Position numbers and translations under genes: made by a program. From NCBI RefSeq assembly GCF_021390595.1, contig NZ_JAJEJR010000003.1, positions 1 through 64,000 on the forward strand: a DNA stretch of 64,000 bases. The letters are read 5' to 3'. This document shows, in pieces, positions 45,931 to 53,758 of the stretch. The DNA is from Paraburkholderia sp. HP33-1 (GTDB lineage: Bacteria > Pseudomonadota > Gammaproteobacteria > Burkholderiales > Burkholderiaceae). The notes below the pieces were generated by a model. That model did not search any database, was not told the DNA's origin, and saw only the letters and a list, made by a program, of their open reading frames with translations. The stretch's first letter is position 1; every line of letters begins with the position of its first letter.

Positions 45931-47073
45931 ATGTCAAGCAACATTACGATCACGGACGATCTCGTAGCCGAAATCGCCAACCGGATGGCTGACGAAGGCC
46001 AGAAGGTGTCTCCCGTAGCCATCTGGTCCGAAGTCCATACCGGTTCGGTGGTCGCGGTCGCCGCGGCATTGCGTAAATGGCGCGAAACGCGCGCCCCGCG
46101 GGTGCCGCAGGTCGTCGAACGTCCCGCTTTGCCCGAAACCGTGACGGACACGATGCGCGATGCACTCGACCGGCTGTGGACGTCGGCGCAGGACGAAGCT
46201 GAACGTGCAGTGGCGCGACGCCTCGCCGCGATGCGCCAACGTGTCGAGGATGCCAGCAACGAGCGCGACGATGCACTCGCGGAACTGCAAACCACCGTTC
46301 AGGAACTCGATGCGCTGCAAGTCCAGCTGGATCAGATGACGAGCGCTTACGACGAGAAGGTCGATGCAGCGGCGGTGCTCGAAGAGGACATCGCGCTCGC
46401 GGTGCAACGGACCGACGTAGCGGAAAAGCGCGCGCAGGAGCTTGCTGAGCGCGTTTCGCTCCTTGAAGCGGAACTGGCGAGCGCGGAGCGTGAAGCGTCC
46501 CCGCGGGAGGGGACCGACGCCGCGGGCGAGGACGAGTCGGCCGGGTCAGTCTCCGAAACGCTGGACGCTGCGCATTCGGAAGCGGTCGCTCGTCTTGAAG
46601 CCGAGCTCGATGCGATTCGCGCGGAGTTGCAGGCCGAACAGGAAGCGCATGCAGCCCGACGCGAAGAGGTCGAGGGCGCGCATGCTGAACGCGATGCCGC
46701 CACAGTTGAATTGCAGACTGCCCAGGCGCAAATCGCGACGCTGTCAGCCAGCTTGTCCGATGCGCAGGAGCGTGCCGAAGCCGCAGCGGCGAGCGCCGCC
46801 GAGTCGGGGTCGCCGGCAGGTATCGACTCGCAGGAGCTCGATGCATTGAAGGCGCAGATTGCGCGCGACGCGCAAGCGCATGCCGCCGCGATTGCCGAAG
46901 CCAGGGAGACCGTCAGGAAATGGGCCGACTACTCGAACGGCCTGAAGCAGCAACTGACTCAGGCGACCGAGAAAATGAAAACGATCAACGCTCACCTCGA
47001 GAATCAAGGCTATCGCTTCGACGAGACGACGGGTGCGGTGTCGAAGCTGAACGCCGAAAGCACGCCGGCGTGA
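45931..47073 (+). CDS. KfrA-like DNA-binding coiled-coil protein
   Basis: 380 residues from the ATG at 45931 (GAGG 6 bases upstream); a GTG at 45910 is less likely. The N-terminal 60 residues (ITDDLVAEIANRMADEGQKV, SPVAIWSEVHTGSVVAVAAA, LRKWRETR) match the KfrA_N DNA-binding domain, followed by about 300 residues of almost pure alpha-helical coiled coil rich in Ala, Glu, Arg. KfrA proteins are plasmid-borne, autoregulated, DNA-bound filament-like proteins that aid plasmid stability. No rep or par genes are visible. Its presence hints that this DNA belongs to a chromid or plasmid or carries plasmid-derived DNA. Confidence 0.8.
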   Translation: MSSNITITDDLVAEIANRMADEGQKVSPVAIWSEVHTGSVVAVAAALRKWRETRAPRVPQVVERPALPETVTDTMRDALDRLWTSAQDEAERAVARRLAAMRQRVEDASNERDDALAELQTTVQELDALQVQLDQMTSAYDEKVDAAAVLEEDIALAVQRTDVAEKRAQELAERVSLLEAELASAEREASPREGTDAAGEDESAGSVSETLDAAHSEAVARLEAELDAIRAELQAEQEAHAARREEVEGAHAERDAATVELQTAQAQIATLSASLSDAQERAEAAAASAAESGSPAGIDSQELDALKAQIARDAQAHAAAIAEARETVRKWADYSNGLKQQLTQATEKMKTINAHLENQGYRFDETTGAVSKLNAESTPA

Positions 47074-47177
47074 TCGTCCGGTGATGTGACCGCAGGCCGC
47101 TACACCGCCAACGGCATGATGCAGCTCGGGGCTACGGCGGTGTCCACGGGGTCTTCTCCGGTCGGCTCTGCGACTCT

Positions 47178-47376
47178 GACAGCGGCGTTCGCCACTGCGA
47201 CCAATGTATTGACGATCACAGCGAAGCAGTGCGGTGGAGCGGCCGGAACCGCTGGCGTGACCAATATCACCGCGCGTCAGCTATCACTCGCGAAATCAAT
47301 GGGTGAATCCGTGCTCGCAATCAGGCTTAGCATTGCTTGTGAGCATCCTGATCGCGAGAACTTGCATTGACATTCG
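47178..47376. repeat. 199-bp direct tandem repeat, copy 1
   Basis: Starts GACAGCGGCGTTCGCC and ends CATTGACATTCG; followed at once by an apparently identical copy. The unit is not a multiple of three, so it shifts any reading frame passing through it. Confidence 0.9.
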
Positions 47377-47575
47377 GACAGCGGCGTTCGCCACTGCGAC
47401 CAATGTATTGACGATCACAGCGAAGCAGTGCGGTGGAGCGGCCGGAACCGCTGGCGTGACCAATATCACCGCGCGTCAGCTATCACTCGCGAAATCAATG
47501 GGTGAATCCGTGCTCGCAATCAGGCTTAGCATTGCTTGTGAGCATCCTGATCGCGAGAACTTGCATTGACATTCG
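47377..47575. repeat. 199-bp direct tandem repeat, copy 2
   Basis: Second unit, in direct contact with the first and apparently identical. The perfect identity points to a very recent duplication or to an assembly artefact. Confidence 0.9.
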
Positions 47576-47611
47576 GTCGGAGTTTCAACCAGTTCAACTG
47601 GAGATGAAGAA

Positions 47612-47640
47612 AGAGTCAGGAACCCAAGGTTCCTGACTCT
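47612..47640 (-). terminator. Intrinsic terminator of the SGNH lipoprotein gene
   Basis: Perfect 13-bp inverted repeat AGAGTCAGGAACC / GGTTCCTGACTCT with a 3-base loop, 12 bases downstream of the stop codon at 47652 on the minus strand, followed by TTCTTC on that strand. Strong stem, modest T-tract. Confidence 0.75.
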
Positions 47641-47651
47641 CTCCGCTCGCA

Positions 47652-48866
47652 CTACCAGTTTTTTGACGTAAGAAATGACTTGACCTGCTGAGCGACTATC
47701 GCGTATCCCGCGTCGTTTAAATGGACCGTGTCGGAGCGCAGGGACGTGGGTGGGATGTTGTTTGCATGGTCCTGAACGTCTTGTGTGAGACTCGGGTTGT
47801 AAGAGCTGACCAGCGCGGACTCGACATCAATGAAATTGTCGGGAAATGTCGATTTCAGCGTAGCGTTAAGCTCGTCAATCTGCTGTGCGCCAGGTTGGCC
47901 CGCGTATTCGTAGCTGTATTCGCCCTTGATCACGGACAACACGGCAAAGTGCGTCGTGTATGGCTTTAGCCAGTTCACGATGGCCTTGGCGTCAGCGACA
48001 ACGGTTGTCGCATTCGTATAGTTGTTTCGACCGACCCAAATGAGCGCGGTCCACGTGTCATATCCCTGCGCGTCGGCGACGAAGCTGGACCCCGCTGAAC
48101 AGGCCACCGCCTGCCCGGTGGTATCGCGGGTGAACGTGTACGTTTCACTTGTAGAAGGAGGTCCGCCAGCCGCCGTGCGCTCAAGCACACCGTGAACGGA
48201 GCAGATTGTTCCTGGCACGCTTCGGGTCACATCGTCTGCGGGTGTCGAAAGCAGGCTGGTCGATAAGTTAGAGGCATTCACAGGCCCGCTCGACGGTATC
48301 GCATTGTTATCGAGCGTCATTGTTGACGACTCTGCCCCAATCCGTGCGGCGATCTGCGTTGAGGTCTGGCCCCCGACGCCGACGTTCACATAAGTTCGGT
48401 TATTGAGCAGAGCGGACAGTTGCGCTGGGTAGCCGCCGCCGGATGAGCCAACACCAAAGGTGAGACTGTCTCCCACAGCAAACAGGTTTGACGACGATAC
48501 GGCCGGGTACTCAGTTCCGCCAGTCACGGGCGCGAAGTATTGTTCCGATGTGCCATTTCTGTCTGTCGTATAGAAAACCTTTGTGCCATCCGCACTGAAA
48601 CTGGGCGACGTGTTATTCCCGATGCTTGTGATTTGGGTCGTAACATTAGTGCTTGTGTCCACGACAAATACTTGATATTTGCCAGAGACCAACTGTGAAT
48701 ATGCCCCATAGTGGCCGCTTGTAGCAGTTGGAGTGAGCGTAGCTGGAGTTGTCGCAGACGGAGAGCCGGTCGTCGAACTTCCGGTCGGCGAACTACCGCC
48801 CCCTCCACAAGCACCTAGGATTAGTGCGGTAGCAAACGCCACCAGGAGCGATTGTCTTCTGTTCAT
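47652..48866 (-). CDS. SGNH/GDSL hydrolase lipoprotein with N-terminal TolB-like repeat
   Basis: 404 residues from the ATG at 48866. Lipoprotein signal with lipobox ILGAC (SLLVAFATALILGACGGGG), then a Ser/Thr-rich linker. A PD40/WD40-like beta-propeller repeat follows (SPSFSADGTKVFYTTDRNG), and then the SGNH fold: block I AVGDSLTFGVG, block II VGVGGQTSTQI (Gly), block III WVGRNNYTN (Asn), block V DTVHLNDAGY (Asp-His). Likely an exported esterase acting at the cell surface. Composition is less GC-rich than neighbours and Ser/Thr/Asn-rich, as in transferred genes. The single TolB-like repeat in front is unusual. Substrate unknown. Confidence 0.85.
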   Translation of the reverse strand: MNRRQSLLVAFATALILGACGGGGSSPTGSSTTGSPSATTPATLTPTATSGHYGAYSQLVSGKYQVFVVDTSTNVTTQITSIGNNTSPSFSADGTKVFYTTDRNGTSEQYFAPVTGGTEYPAVSSSNLFAVGDSLTFGVGSSGGGYPAQLSALLNNRTYVNVGVGGQTSTQIAARIGAESSTMTLDNNAIPSSGPVNASNLSTSLLSTPADDVTRSVPGTICSVHGVLERTAAGGPPSTSETYTFTRDTTGQAVACSAGSSFVADAQGYDTWTALIWVGRNNYTNATTVVADAKAIVNWLKPYTTHFAVLSVIKGEYSYEYAGQPGAQQIDELNATLKSTFPDNFIDVESALVSSYNPSLTQDVQDHANNIPPTSLRSDTVHLNDAGYAIVAQQVKSFLTSKNW

Positions 48867-49276
48867 GGTTATTCCTCGGGTCTTTATGATTGTTCTTCTT
48901 GCGGTTGTTTGTTCTCGACTCCAAACTTGCAGATCTAATTGTTTCCTTACGCTCACTTATTAATCCGCCAAACTCAAGCCTGGATTGACCGTGGTTCGCC
49001 CATCATGAACTGGCTCGCAACTCACTGCGCGGTCTTCTCTATATGTTTGTTTCTGGAGTTACCATCGATATGGTCGATGAACTCTGGCAAATAGCGGTGA
49101 TGCACCAGGAATATCAGTCGGTGGGTAGATCCATTCCGACTGACCGATCGAACGTGTGTATGCCGATGCCTCGCCAGAACATTTGTAAAGTAGTAGCGGC
49201 GCATTTCAACCGTCGGCTGGATCAGGAGCGCTGCTTGTGCGAATCAGAGCTGTGAGGAAGTCTGTCCAAAACGACG
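48867..49276. other. Gene-free, AT-richer interval upstream of SGNH gene
   Basis: 410 bases containing the promoter side of the SGNH gene and running up to a pseudogene. Noticeably less GC-rich than the rest of the window. No coding frame with family features. Confidence 0.4.
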
Positions 49277-49619
49277 ATGAGCGGGCAGATGGTGAATCCG
49301 GACGGCGTGCGCAATCAGATCGAAGGCGGGATCCTGCAAACCTCGAGCTGGACGCTCTATGAGGAAACCCATTTCGACCGGCAACGCATCACGAGCTTCG
49401 ACTGGAGCACTTACTCGATGATGCGCTTCCCGTCCGTGCCCAAACGCGTGGACGTGCTGTTGATAGACCGGCCTGGCCTGCCGTTCATCGGTGTTTGAGA
49501 AGCGGCGCAAGGTCGGGCCCGTTGCGGCGCTCGCGAATGCGATCGACGACGCAACCGGCGTGCGGATCCGCGACTTGCCGTTGCTCGGTCCGAAGGGAAA
49601 GAACGCGCTCAAGGCATGA
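49277..49619 (+). pseudogene. C-terminal remnant of a molybdopterin-binding hydroxylase large subunit (IorB-like)
   Basis: Reads SGQMVNPDGVRNQIEGGILQ, TSSWTLYEETHFDRQRITSF, MRFPSVPKRVDVLLIDRPGL, the C-terminal part of isoquinoline 1-oxidoreductase/xanthine-dehydrogenase-like beta subunits. After PFIGV an in-frame TGA at 49496-49498 interrupts it. EAAQG follows in the same frame, then a one-base shift is needed to read AALANAIDDATGVRIRDLPL up to the true stop at 49619. Everything N-terminal of this (over 600 residues) is missing. Unrelated to the intact cox genes; a relic. Confidence 0.75.
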
Positions 49620-49623
49620 GGTT

Positions 49624-49956
49624 TCATGAGGGCTTTTCCGGTGGATCTTCTTTGCGTAGCTGCAATAGATGTGTATCCCACTGACGTCGTTCGTCGAACG
49701 GCGGAGAGGACGAAATCGCTGCCCGGTTCGAGCAGGAAGCGTCGATGGCGTCCAGCAGTTTCTGCAGCCTTTGTTGCTGCCTCGGCAAAAGGCCCGTCGT
49801 TGCCAGTGCCTGAAGTACTCGCCCCCGCCAATAAGTTCTGGAAAAGAGAGAATCGGCTCCTTGCGCACCCAGCGCCTGCTCGAGGTGGGCAATTGCAGGG
49901 TCGATATTGTGAAACGTGTATGGGCTAGGGTCACGACTTTCGTTTGCAGCGGACAT
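49624..49956 (-). CDS. Hypothetical small protein
   Basis: 110 residues from the ATG at 49956. Reads as a soluble, largely helical protein (NIDPAIAHLEQALGAQGADS, LFSRTYWRGRVLQALATTGL, LPRQQQRLQKLLDAIDASC). No domain recognised. Amino-acid composition and the YWRGRV-type core look coding. No strong ribosome-binding site. Lies 4 bases from the end of the molybdo-hydroxylase remnant on the other strand. Confidence 0.5.
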   Translation of the reverse strand: MSAANESRDPSPYTFHNIDPAIAHLEQALGAQGADSLFSRTYWRGRVLQALATTGLLPRQQQRLQKLLDAIDASCSNRAAISSSPPFDERRQWDTHLLQLRKEDPPEKPS

Positions 49957-50102
49957 CACATTGATCTCTGATTAATCCGGTTCTCATGCGCGGTTGCGCG
50001 TGGGTGAATGCCGCTATTCAGTCTTGTTGTTGTAACTTATATAACGACATCGACGCACGCCAACTTACAAAAAAACAGCCTGCTACGACTGCGTCACCGT
50101 TG

Positions 50103-50315
50103 CTACCCTTCCTTGCCGGGTGGAAACACCTGCCACGTGCCGTCATCATGATGGAAGAAGAACAGCCCGACTGGACCTTGCGGCCGCTGCGCCTCGACAA
50201 GGATGTAACGCCTGTGGCTCGCGTCCCGGTGGCCGAATCGGGTGAGCCGGACGGACGTCGCAGGCATCAGCCATTTTTCAACCGATGAACGCAGGGTCTT
50301 CTTTGCCGTCATCAT
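50103..50315 (-). CDS. Hypothetical small basic protein
   Basis: 70 residues from the ATG at 50315, which is preceded by the strong site GGAGGTG; a second ATG follows directly. Reads MMTAKKTLRSSVEKWLMPAT, SVRLTRFGHRDASHRRYILV, then GLFFFHHDDGTWQVFPP. The basic first half and aromatic C-terminal half suggest a folded small protein. The frame is open further 5' but without coding character. Function unknown. Confidence 0.6.
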   Translation of the reverse strand: MMTAKKTLRSSVEKWLMPATSVRLTRFGHRDASHRRYILVEAQRPQGPVGLFFFHHDDGTWQVFPPGKEG

Positions 50316-50508
50316 GCGCACCTCCTGCAGTCTGTGGGCATCTTCGCGTCGATCCGCCGCATTCACGTCGATGTACCTGTGCATCCGGGAGTACGGGCGC
50401 TGCGCGCCCGGTGCTGAAACCACTTCAGGCAACCCGGACGGCCACTGCCAGCGAAGCTGGCGCGTGGCTCGTCCATGACTTTGACCGCGTCCGGTGGCGA
50501 CGAAGCGA

Positions 50509-51084
50509 TTACTCGTCGCTGGTTTCGACCGGCGCCGCGAGTTGTCGAACGCGCCTGGTGGAACTCGACGCCGCCACGCTGATATCGGTCTCCGCACTCG
50601 CGCCCGCCTGCTTCACGGCCTTCGTCGCAGTGTCATAGGCCGTATTCGCCGTCTCGATGAGCGTCGTGATGAACGTCTTCCATGCCGTCACAGCGGTTTC
50701 GCTTCCTGCGGGTGCAGTTTTCGCCAGGTTTTCGGCGTAGAGCTGCGCATCGTGTTGGTACTTCTTGAGCTGCGTTTCCGCAACCGCCAGAAATTCCGCT
50801 CGGGTGCCCGATGCAATTTCGTAAACCTGGCGCCAATAGGACTGTGCCTTTTCGATCGCAGGTTGTGCCTGGCTTGCCTGTTGCGCGATAAACGCGTGCG
50901 GCGCGCCCGCCTCAAACGCCCTCACCAAGGCGCCCTGACTTTCCGCGAGACCGGACTTCGCGGCTTGCAGAGTCAGCCCGGTGAGCTTCTCGACTGCATT
51001 GACGGTTTTGTTCAGGAAGTCGAACGTTGTATCGACATTCGCTTTCTGTACAGCGACGATTTGTTCCGGGGTAATACTGTTCAT
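50509..51084 (-). CDS. Phasin family protein (PHB granule)
   Basis: 191 residues from the ATG at 51084 with GGAG 7 bases upstream. Begins NSITPEQIVAVQKANVDTTF and continues DFLNKTVNAVEKLTGLTLQA, KSGLAESQGALVRA, typical of the Burkholderia/Cupriavidus phasin family (PhaP). All-helical, amphipathic; coats polyhydroxybutyrate granules. The C-terminal tail (TDISVAASSSTRRVRQLAAP) is variable. Monocistronic by context. Confidence 0.92.
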   Translation of the reverse strand: MNSITPEQIVAVQKANVDTTFDFLNKTVNAVEKLTGLTLQAAKSGLAESQGALVRAFEAGAPHAFIAQQASQAQPAIEKAQSYWRQVYEIASGTRAEFLAVAETQLKKYQHDAQLYAENLAKTAPAGSETAVTAWKTFITTLIETANTAYDTATKAVKQAGASAETDISVAASSSTRRVRQLAAPVETSDE

Positions 51085-51550
51085 CACTAGCTCCATGGAA
51101 GATGCGGAATCGGCGTCTTTGAGCCGCATGCACAGAACATGGCTGTCAGCCACGAATAGTGCGGAACGGATCATTTGATGCGACGCAGCAATTTCATTCT
51201 AGGGTGGAGTGATCAAATGTCAATGACATAGCGGCTTGCATCGCGCGCGGCGGCAGCTGACAACGCGGAAAGCCTTTCTGTAAAAGGATGAACGACGTTA
51301 TCAGTGAAAACCCTAGACCTTCGGAAAGGCCTAATCTTCAGAAAATTCAGGGTTAGCGCGACCTTGTGCAACGCGGCAAATCCTATAGAGTCATCCTCTT
51401 TCGACGTGCCGATTCAAAAGCGATGCAAAAGTGTGCGGATGCGCACATTCGGTCACGCGGCTGTCATGCCCGACCAGTAATGTCTCGCCGCGGAGTGAAC
51501 AACGGGCCGTTGAAATATCTCTGAGAAAATAAAACTGAGAGATCCGAGGA
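51085..51550. other. Divergent intergenic region of phasin and XRE regulator genes
   Basis: 466 bases without a gene. Contains the 13-bp perfect palindrome ATGTCA-A-TGACAT at 51217-51229, which lies in a plausible promoter position for the phasin gene, and an AACCCT/AGGGTT pair around 51307-51355. Short frames here show no family features. Confidence 0.4.
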
Positions 51551-51862
51551 ATGAATCTGCATTTGCAACATATTGGCCATCTCGAGCGTAGCGTCGAGGA
51601 CGACCGCCTGAGGCGCGCGTTCGCCGCGCGCCTTGACAGGGCATTCAAGCGAGCCCGAATCAGTTCAGCGCACGCAGCGAAGTGGTTAGGCGTAAGCGAA
51701 TACGACGTGCAGTATTGGCGCAGCGGAATTACAGTGCCTCCGCTCAATGCGTGTACCCGTCTCGCCGCCGCTTTCGATCTCGACATTCACTGGCTCTGCA
51801 CGGGGCAGACCCCCGACGTCCAGCGAGACTCCCTGCGAGCGTCCAGTTCGCCGGGGATTTAA
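51551..51862 (+). CDS. XRE family helix-turn-helix protein
   Basis: 103 residues. Helix-turn-helix of the Cro/CI type: RLDRAFKRARISSAHAAKWL, GVSEYDVQYWRSGITVPPLN, ACTRLAAAFDLDIHWLCTGQ. The C-terminal tail is short and unstructured. GAGGA directly before the ATG. Likely a small DNA-binding regulator; targets unknown, with the neighbouring phasin or hemerythrin genes as possible candidates. Confidence 0.82.
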   Translation: MNLHLQHIGHLERSVEDDRLRRAFAARLDRAFKRARISSAHAAKWLGVSEYDVQYWRSGITVPPLNACTRLAAAFDLDIHWLCTGQTPDVQRDSLRASSSPGI

Positions 51863-52120
51863 CACCAACGCGCGTCACGGTAACCGAGGAAATCCGTGCG
51901 GTTCCCCTCGGGCGATCTGGCGTCTCGCACGTCGGACCGTAGAACGCACGCTGTGTTTGCTAAAAACGCACTTCGCGCGTGGACGCGAAGTGGCGGCCGT
52001 ATGGTTCAAAAATGACTACGCGAAGCTCGGGCAAGCGTCGTCGCTCGACATTAAAAGTTCGTTGCTCGAGGTATTCGCCCGAGCAGCGTGTCCGTGCGTT
52101 CGTTTAAACGGTGATTTTTC

Positions 52121-52702
52121 TTATTGAATCGTCCCGGAGACCGTACTGAAGATCAACGAGTACAAACGGTCCAATTCCCCTTGAATCTCGCTGCCGCTGA
52201 ACGGATCGTGATTTTCGCCGAACACCTCGTCCAGTTCCATCCAGTCGGCCGCGGTCAGAAACTGCAACGCGGCCGGTAAAATCACTTCCTCTTCCAGCCG
52301 CCTGTGATGGCTGTAAAACGCCGCGTATTCTCCAACCAAGGCCCGCAGTGCCGGCGCCTCGGCAGATCCGCTCAGTTCATATCGGGTCAGCGCGCGTTCA
52401 AGATCACGTACCCGCGCTTCGCCTGCTACATGCTGCGCCTCCAGCTCTTCGATGACGTCGTCCAGTTCGTCCGTGCGCGTTCGCAAGCGCGCGAGCAGAT
52501 ATTTGTCTTCCTTGGGATGATGAATCTGCTCCGGATATTCCCGAATGTAGTAAAGCATGGCCCGCATCACCATCGGTTCGGGCGCATGCCCGCCTTCCGA
52601 CAATGACTCGACATAACGGGCCATGCCATTGACCACCGCCGAAAGCTGCTGATGTTCGCGCACAATGGTCTGTACCGCCCGGCGCGCCGTTGGGTATTGC
52701 AT
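52121..52702 (-). CDS. Hemerythrin domain-containing protein
   Basis: 193 residues from the ATG at 52702 (AGGAG 8 bases upstream). Four-helix bundle with di-iron ligand candidates H17 (REHQQL), H61/H62 and E65 (HHPKED), H91 (EAQHV), H132/H133 (SHHRRLEEE) and E137/E138. Such bacterial cytoplasmic hemerythrins bind O2 or NO or respond to oxidative stress. Encoded downstream of a small conserved gene on the same strand. Confidence 0.9.
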   Translation of the reverse strand: MQYPTARRAVQTIVREHQQLSAVVNGMARYVESLSEGGHAPEPMVMRAMLYYIREYPEQIHHPKEDKYLLARLRTRTDELDDVIEELEAQHVAGEARVRDLERALTRYELSGSAEAPALRALVGEYAAFYSHHRRLEEEVILPAALQFLTAADWMELDEVFGENHDPFSGSEIQGELDRLYSLIFSTVSGTIQ

Positions 52703-52749
52703 GTGATCGCTCCTGAACGCCAAAGCTCCCGGTTCTGCACACCCGGGAA

Positions 52750-52947
52750 CTAGTGAACCCTCCCGACCGATCTCAACACCGAGCGGCCTTGCGCAGTCAG
52801 CCGCCCATGCGCATATCCCGACGTGAGCTGTTCCAGCAAAACAAGTTGGCGCTCACACAGCGCGTCAAGATCGCCAGGATCGAAATTTTCCGAACTCGGG
52901 TTTGTCTCGAGCAGCATGAGCGTTGCGATCTCATGTGGACTGAGCAT
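52750..52947 (-). CDS. Hypothetical small protein upstream of hemerythrin gene
   Basis: 65 residues from the ATG at 52947 (GGAG upstream). Reads MLSPHEIATLMLLETNPSSE, FDPGDLDALCERQLVLLEQL and RLTAQGRSVLRSVGR, which looks like a small winged-helix-like helical protein. I recall similar small proteins in Burkholderia but cannot name the family. The spacing to the hemerythrin gene (47 bp) suggests co-transcription. Confidence 0.6.
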   Translation of the reverse strand: MLSPHEIATLMLLETNPSSENFDPGDLDALCERQLVLLEQLTSGYAHGRLTAQGRSVLRSVGRVH

Positions 52948-53005
52948 CGTCGTCTCCGTTGGTCTGATGTTCCATGCATCATGGTCCTGCTCGAAGGATA
53001 GATGC

Positions 53006-53749
53006 TCATCCAAACCTGTCGACGCGCATTTTGTCGCATACCTGAAAGCCCCGATTCAACCGTTCGATAGCAACGATATGACTGAATGCCGTGCGGAACG
53101 TCTCGTCGATACTGCGCTCCGCATCCAGCGCGACCACGCCGTTGACCTCGAACACGGCGCGATAGGCCGCCACCTGACGCATCAGAAAGCGCATCGGCGG
53201 CGGCTGGTCGTTCTCGTCGTTCCTTGCCCGCACGCGTCGGTGTGAAGTCGCGCCAGAAACGTTCAGGCCAAAGGCGACGTCGGGACGCAGCAGATGGCCA
53301 GCGATGCTGTGGAGCACCGGTGCAGTCTCGGCGGGATCGGAGCGCGTACCGATTTCAGCCTGAGACGTGTACACGTAGCGGTCGCAAAAGACGACGTCAC
53401 CGCGTTCCAGTGCTGGGATCACCGTGTCGGTCATATGCTGGAAGAGGTCCCCCATGATGGACAGCAGAATGCCGAGCATGTCGACGCGCCGTGCGCTTCC
53501 ATCGGGTCCGGAACCAGAATTCGAGGTATGCCAGTGGCTGTCGACCAATTGCCGGAACACCGCATCTTTCCGGATCCGGCGGGTCGGCGTAAACGTCGTC
53601 ACGCAGTTGAGCCCCGCACGCGTGCACGCGCTTTCGAGCCTTGCCATCAGCGAAGATTTCCCCGCTCCATCCACACCGCACAACGTCACGAGGACGCCCG
53701 GATAATCGTGCGGTTTGAGCTTGAGCGCTTCGAAGACACTGTCCGACAT
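53006..53749 (-). CDS. Thymidylate-kinase-like P-loop protein
   Basis: 247 residues. Walker A is TLCGVDGAGKSSLMARLES (GKS at 30-32), and the DRY-type motif VVFCDRYVYTSQ resembles dTMP kinases. Longer than a housekeeping Tmk, and the lid (TSHRRVRARNDENDQPPPMR) and C-terminus differ. Its ATG follows the radical SAM fusion stop by 9 bp with GAGGTG inside the gap, so it is translated with it. It probably phosphorylates a nucleotide or a small molecule of the pathway. Role inferred from operon position only. Confidence 0.78.
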   Translation of the reverse strand: MSDSVFEALKLKPHDYPGVLVTLCGVDGAGKSSLMARLESACTRAGLNCVTTFTPTRRIRKDAVFRQLVDSHWHTSNSGSGPDGSARRVDMLGILLSIMGDLFQHMTDTVIPALERGDVVFCDRYVYTSQAEIGTRSDPAETAPVLHSIAGHLLRPDVAFGLNVSGATSHRRVRARNDENDQPPPMRFLMRQVAAYRAVFEVNGVVALDAERSIDETFRTAFSHIVAIERLNRGFQVCDKMRVDRFG

Positions 53750-53758
53750 GAGATCACC

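Larger units (their letters stand above)
47074..47651. other. Interval with tandem duplication and remnant frame
   Basis: A frame from 47086 to 47370 (GTG start, 94 codons) reads MTAGRYTANGMMQLGATAVS and later NVLTITAKQCGG, a Thr/Ala-rich sequence reminiscent of a pilin or surface-protein tail but not recognisable. It is disrupted by the 199-bp tandem duplication described separately. The terminator of the SGNH gene is at 47612-47640. Confidence 0.4.

Noticed and set aside
47652..48956. Start of the SGNH lipoprotein at 48956
   Set aside because: The extra 30 residues precede the signal peptide and would disrupt export; the ATG at 48866 starts directly at the lipoprotein signal.
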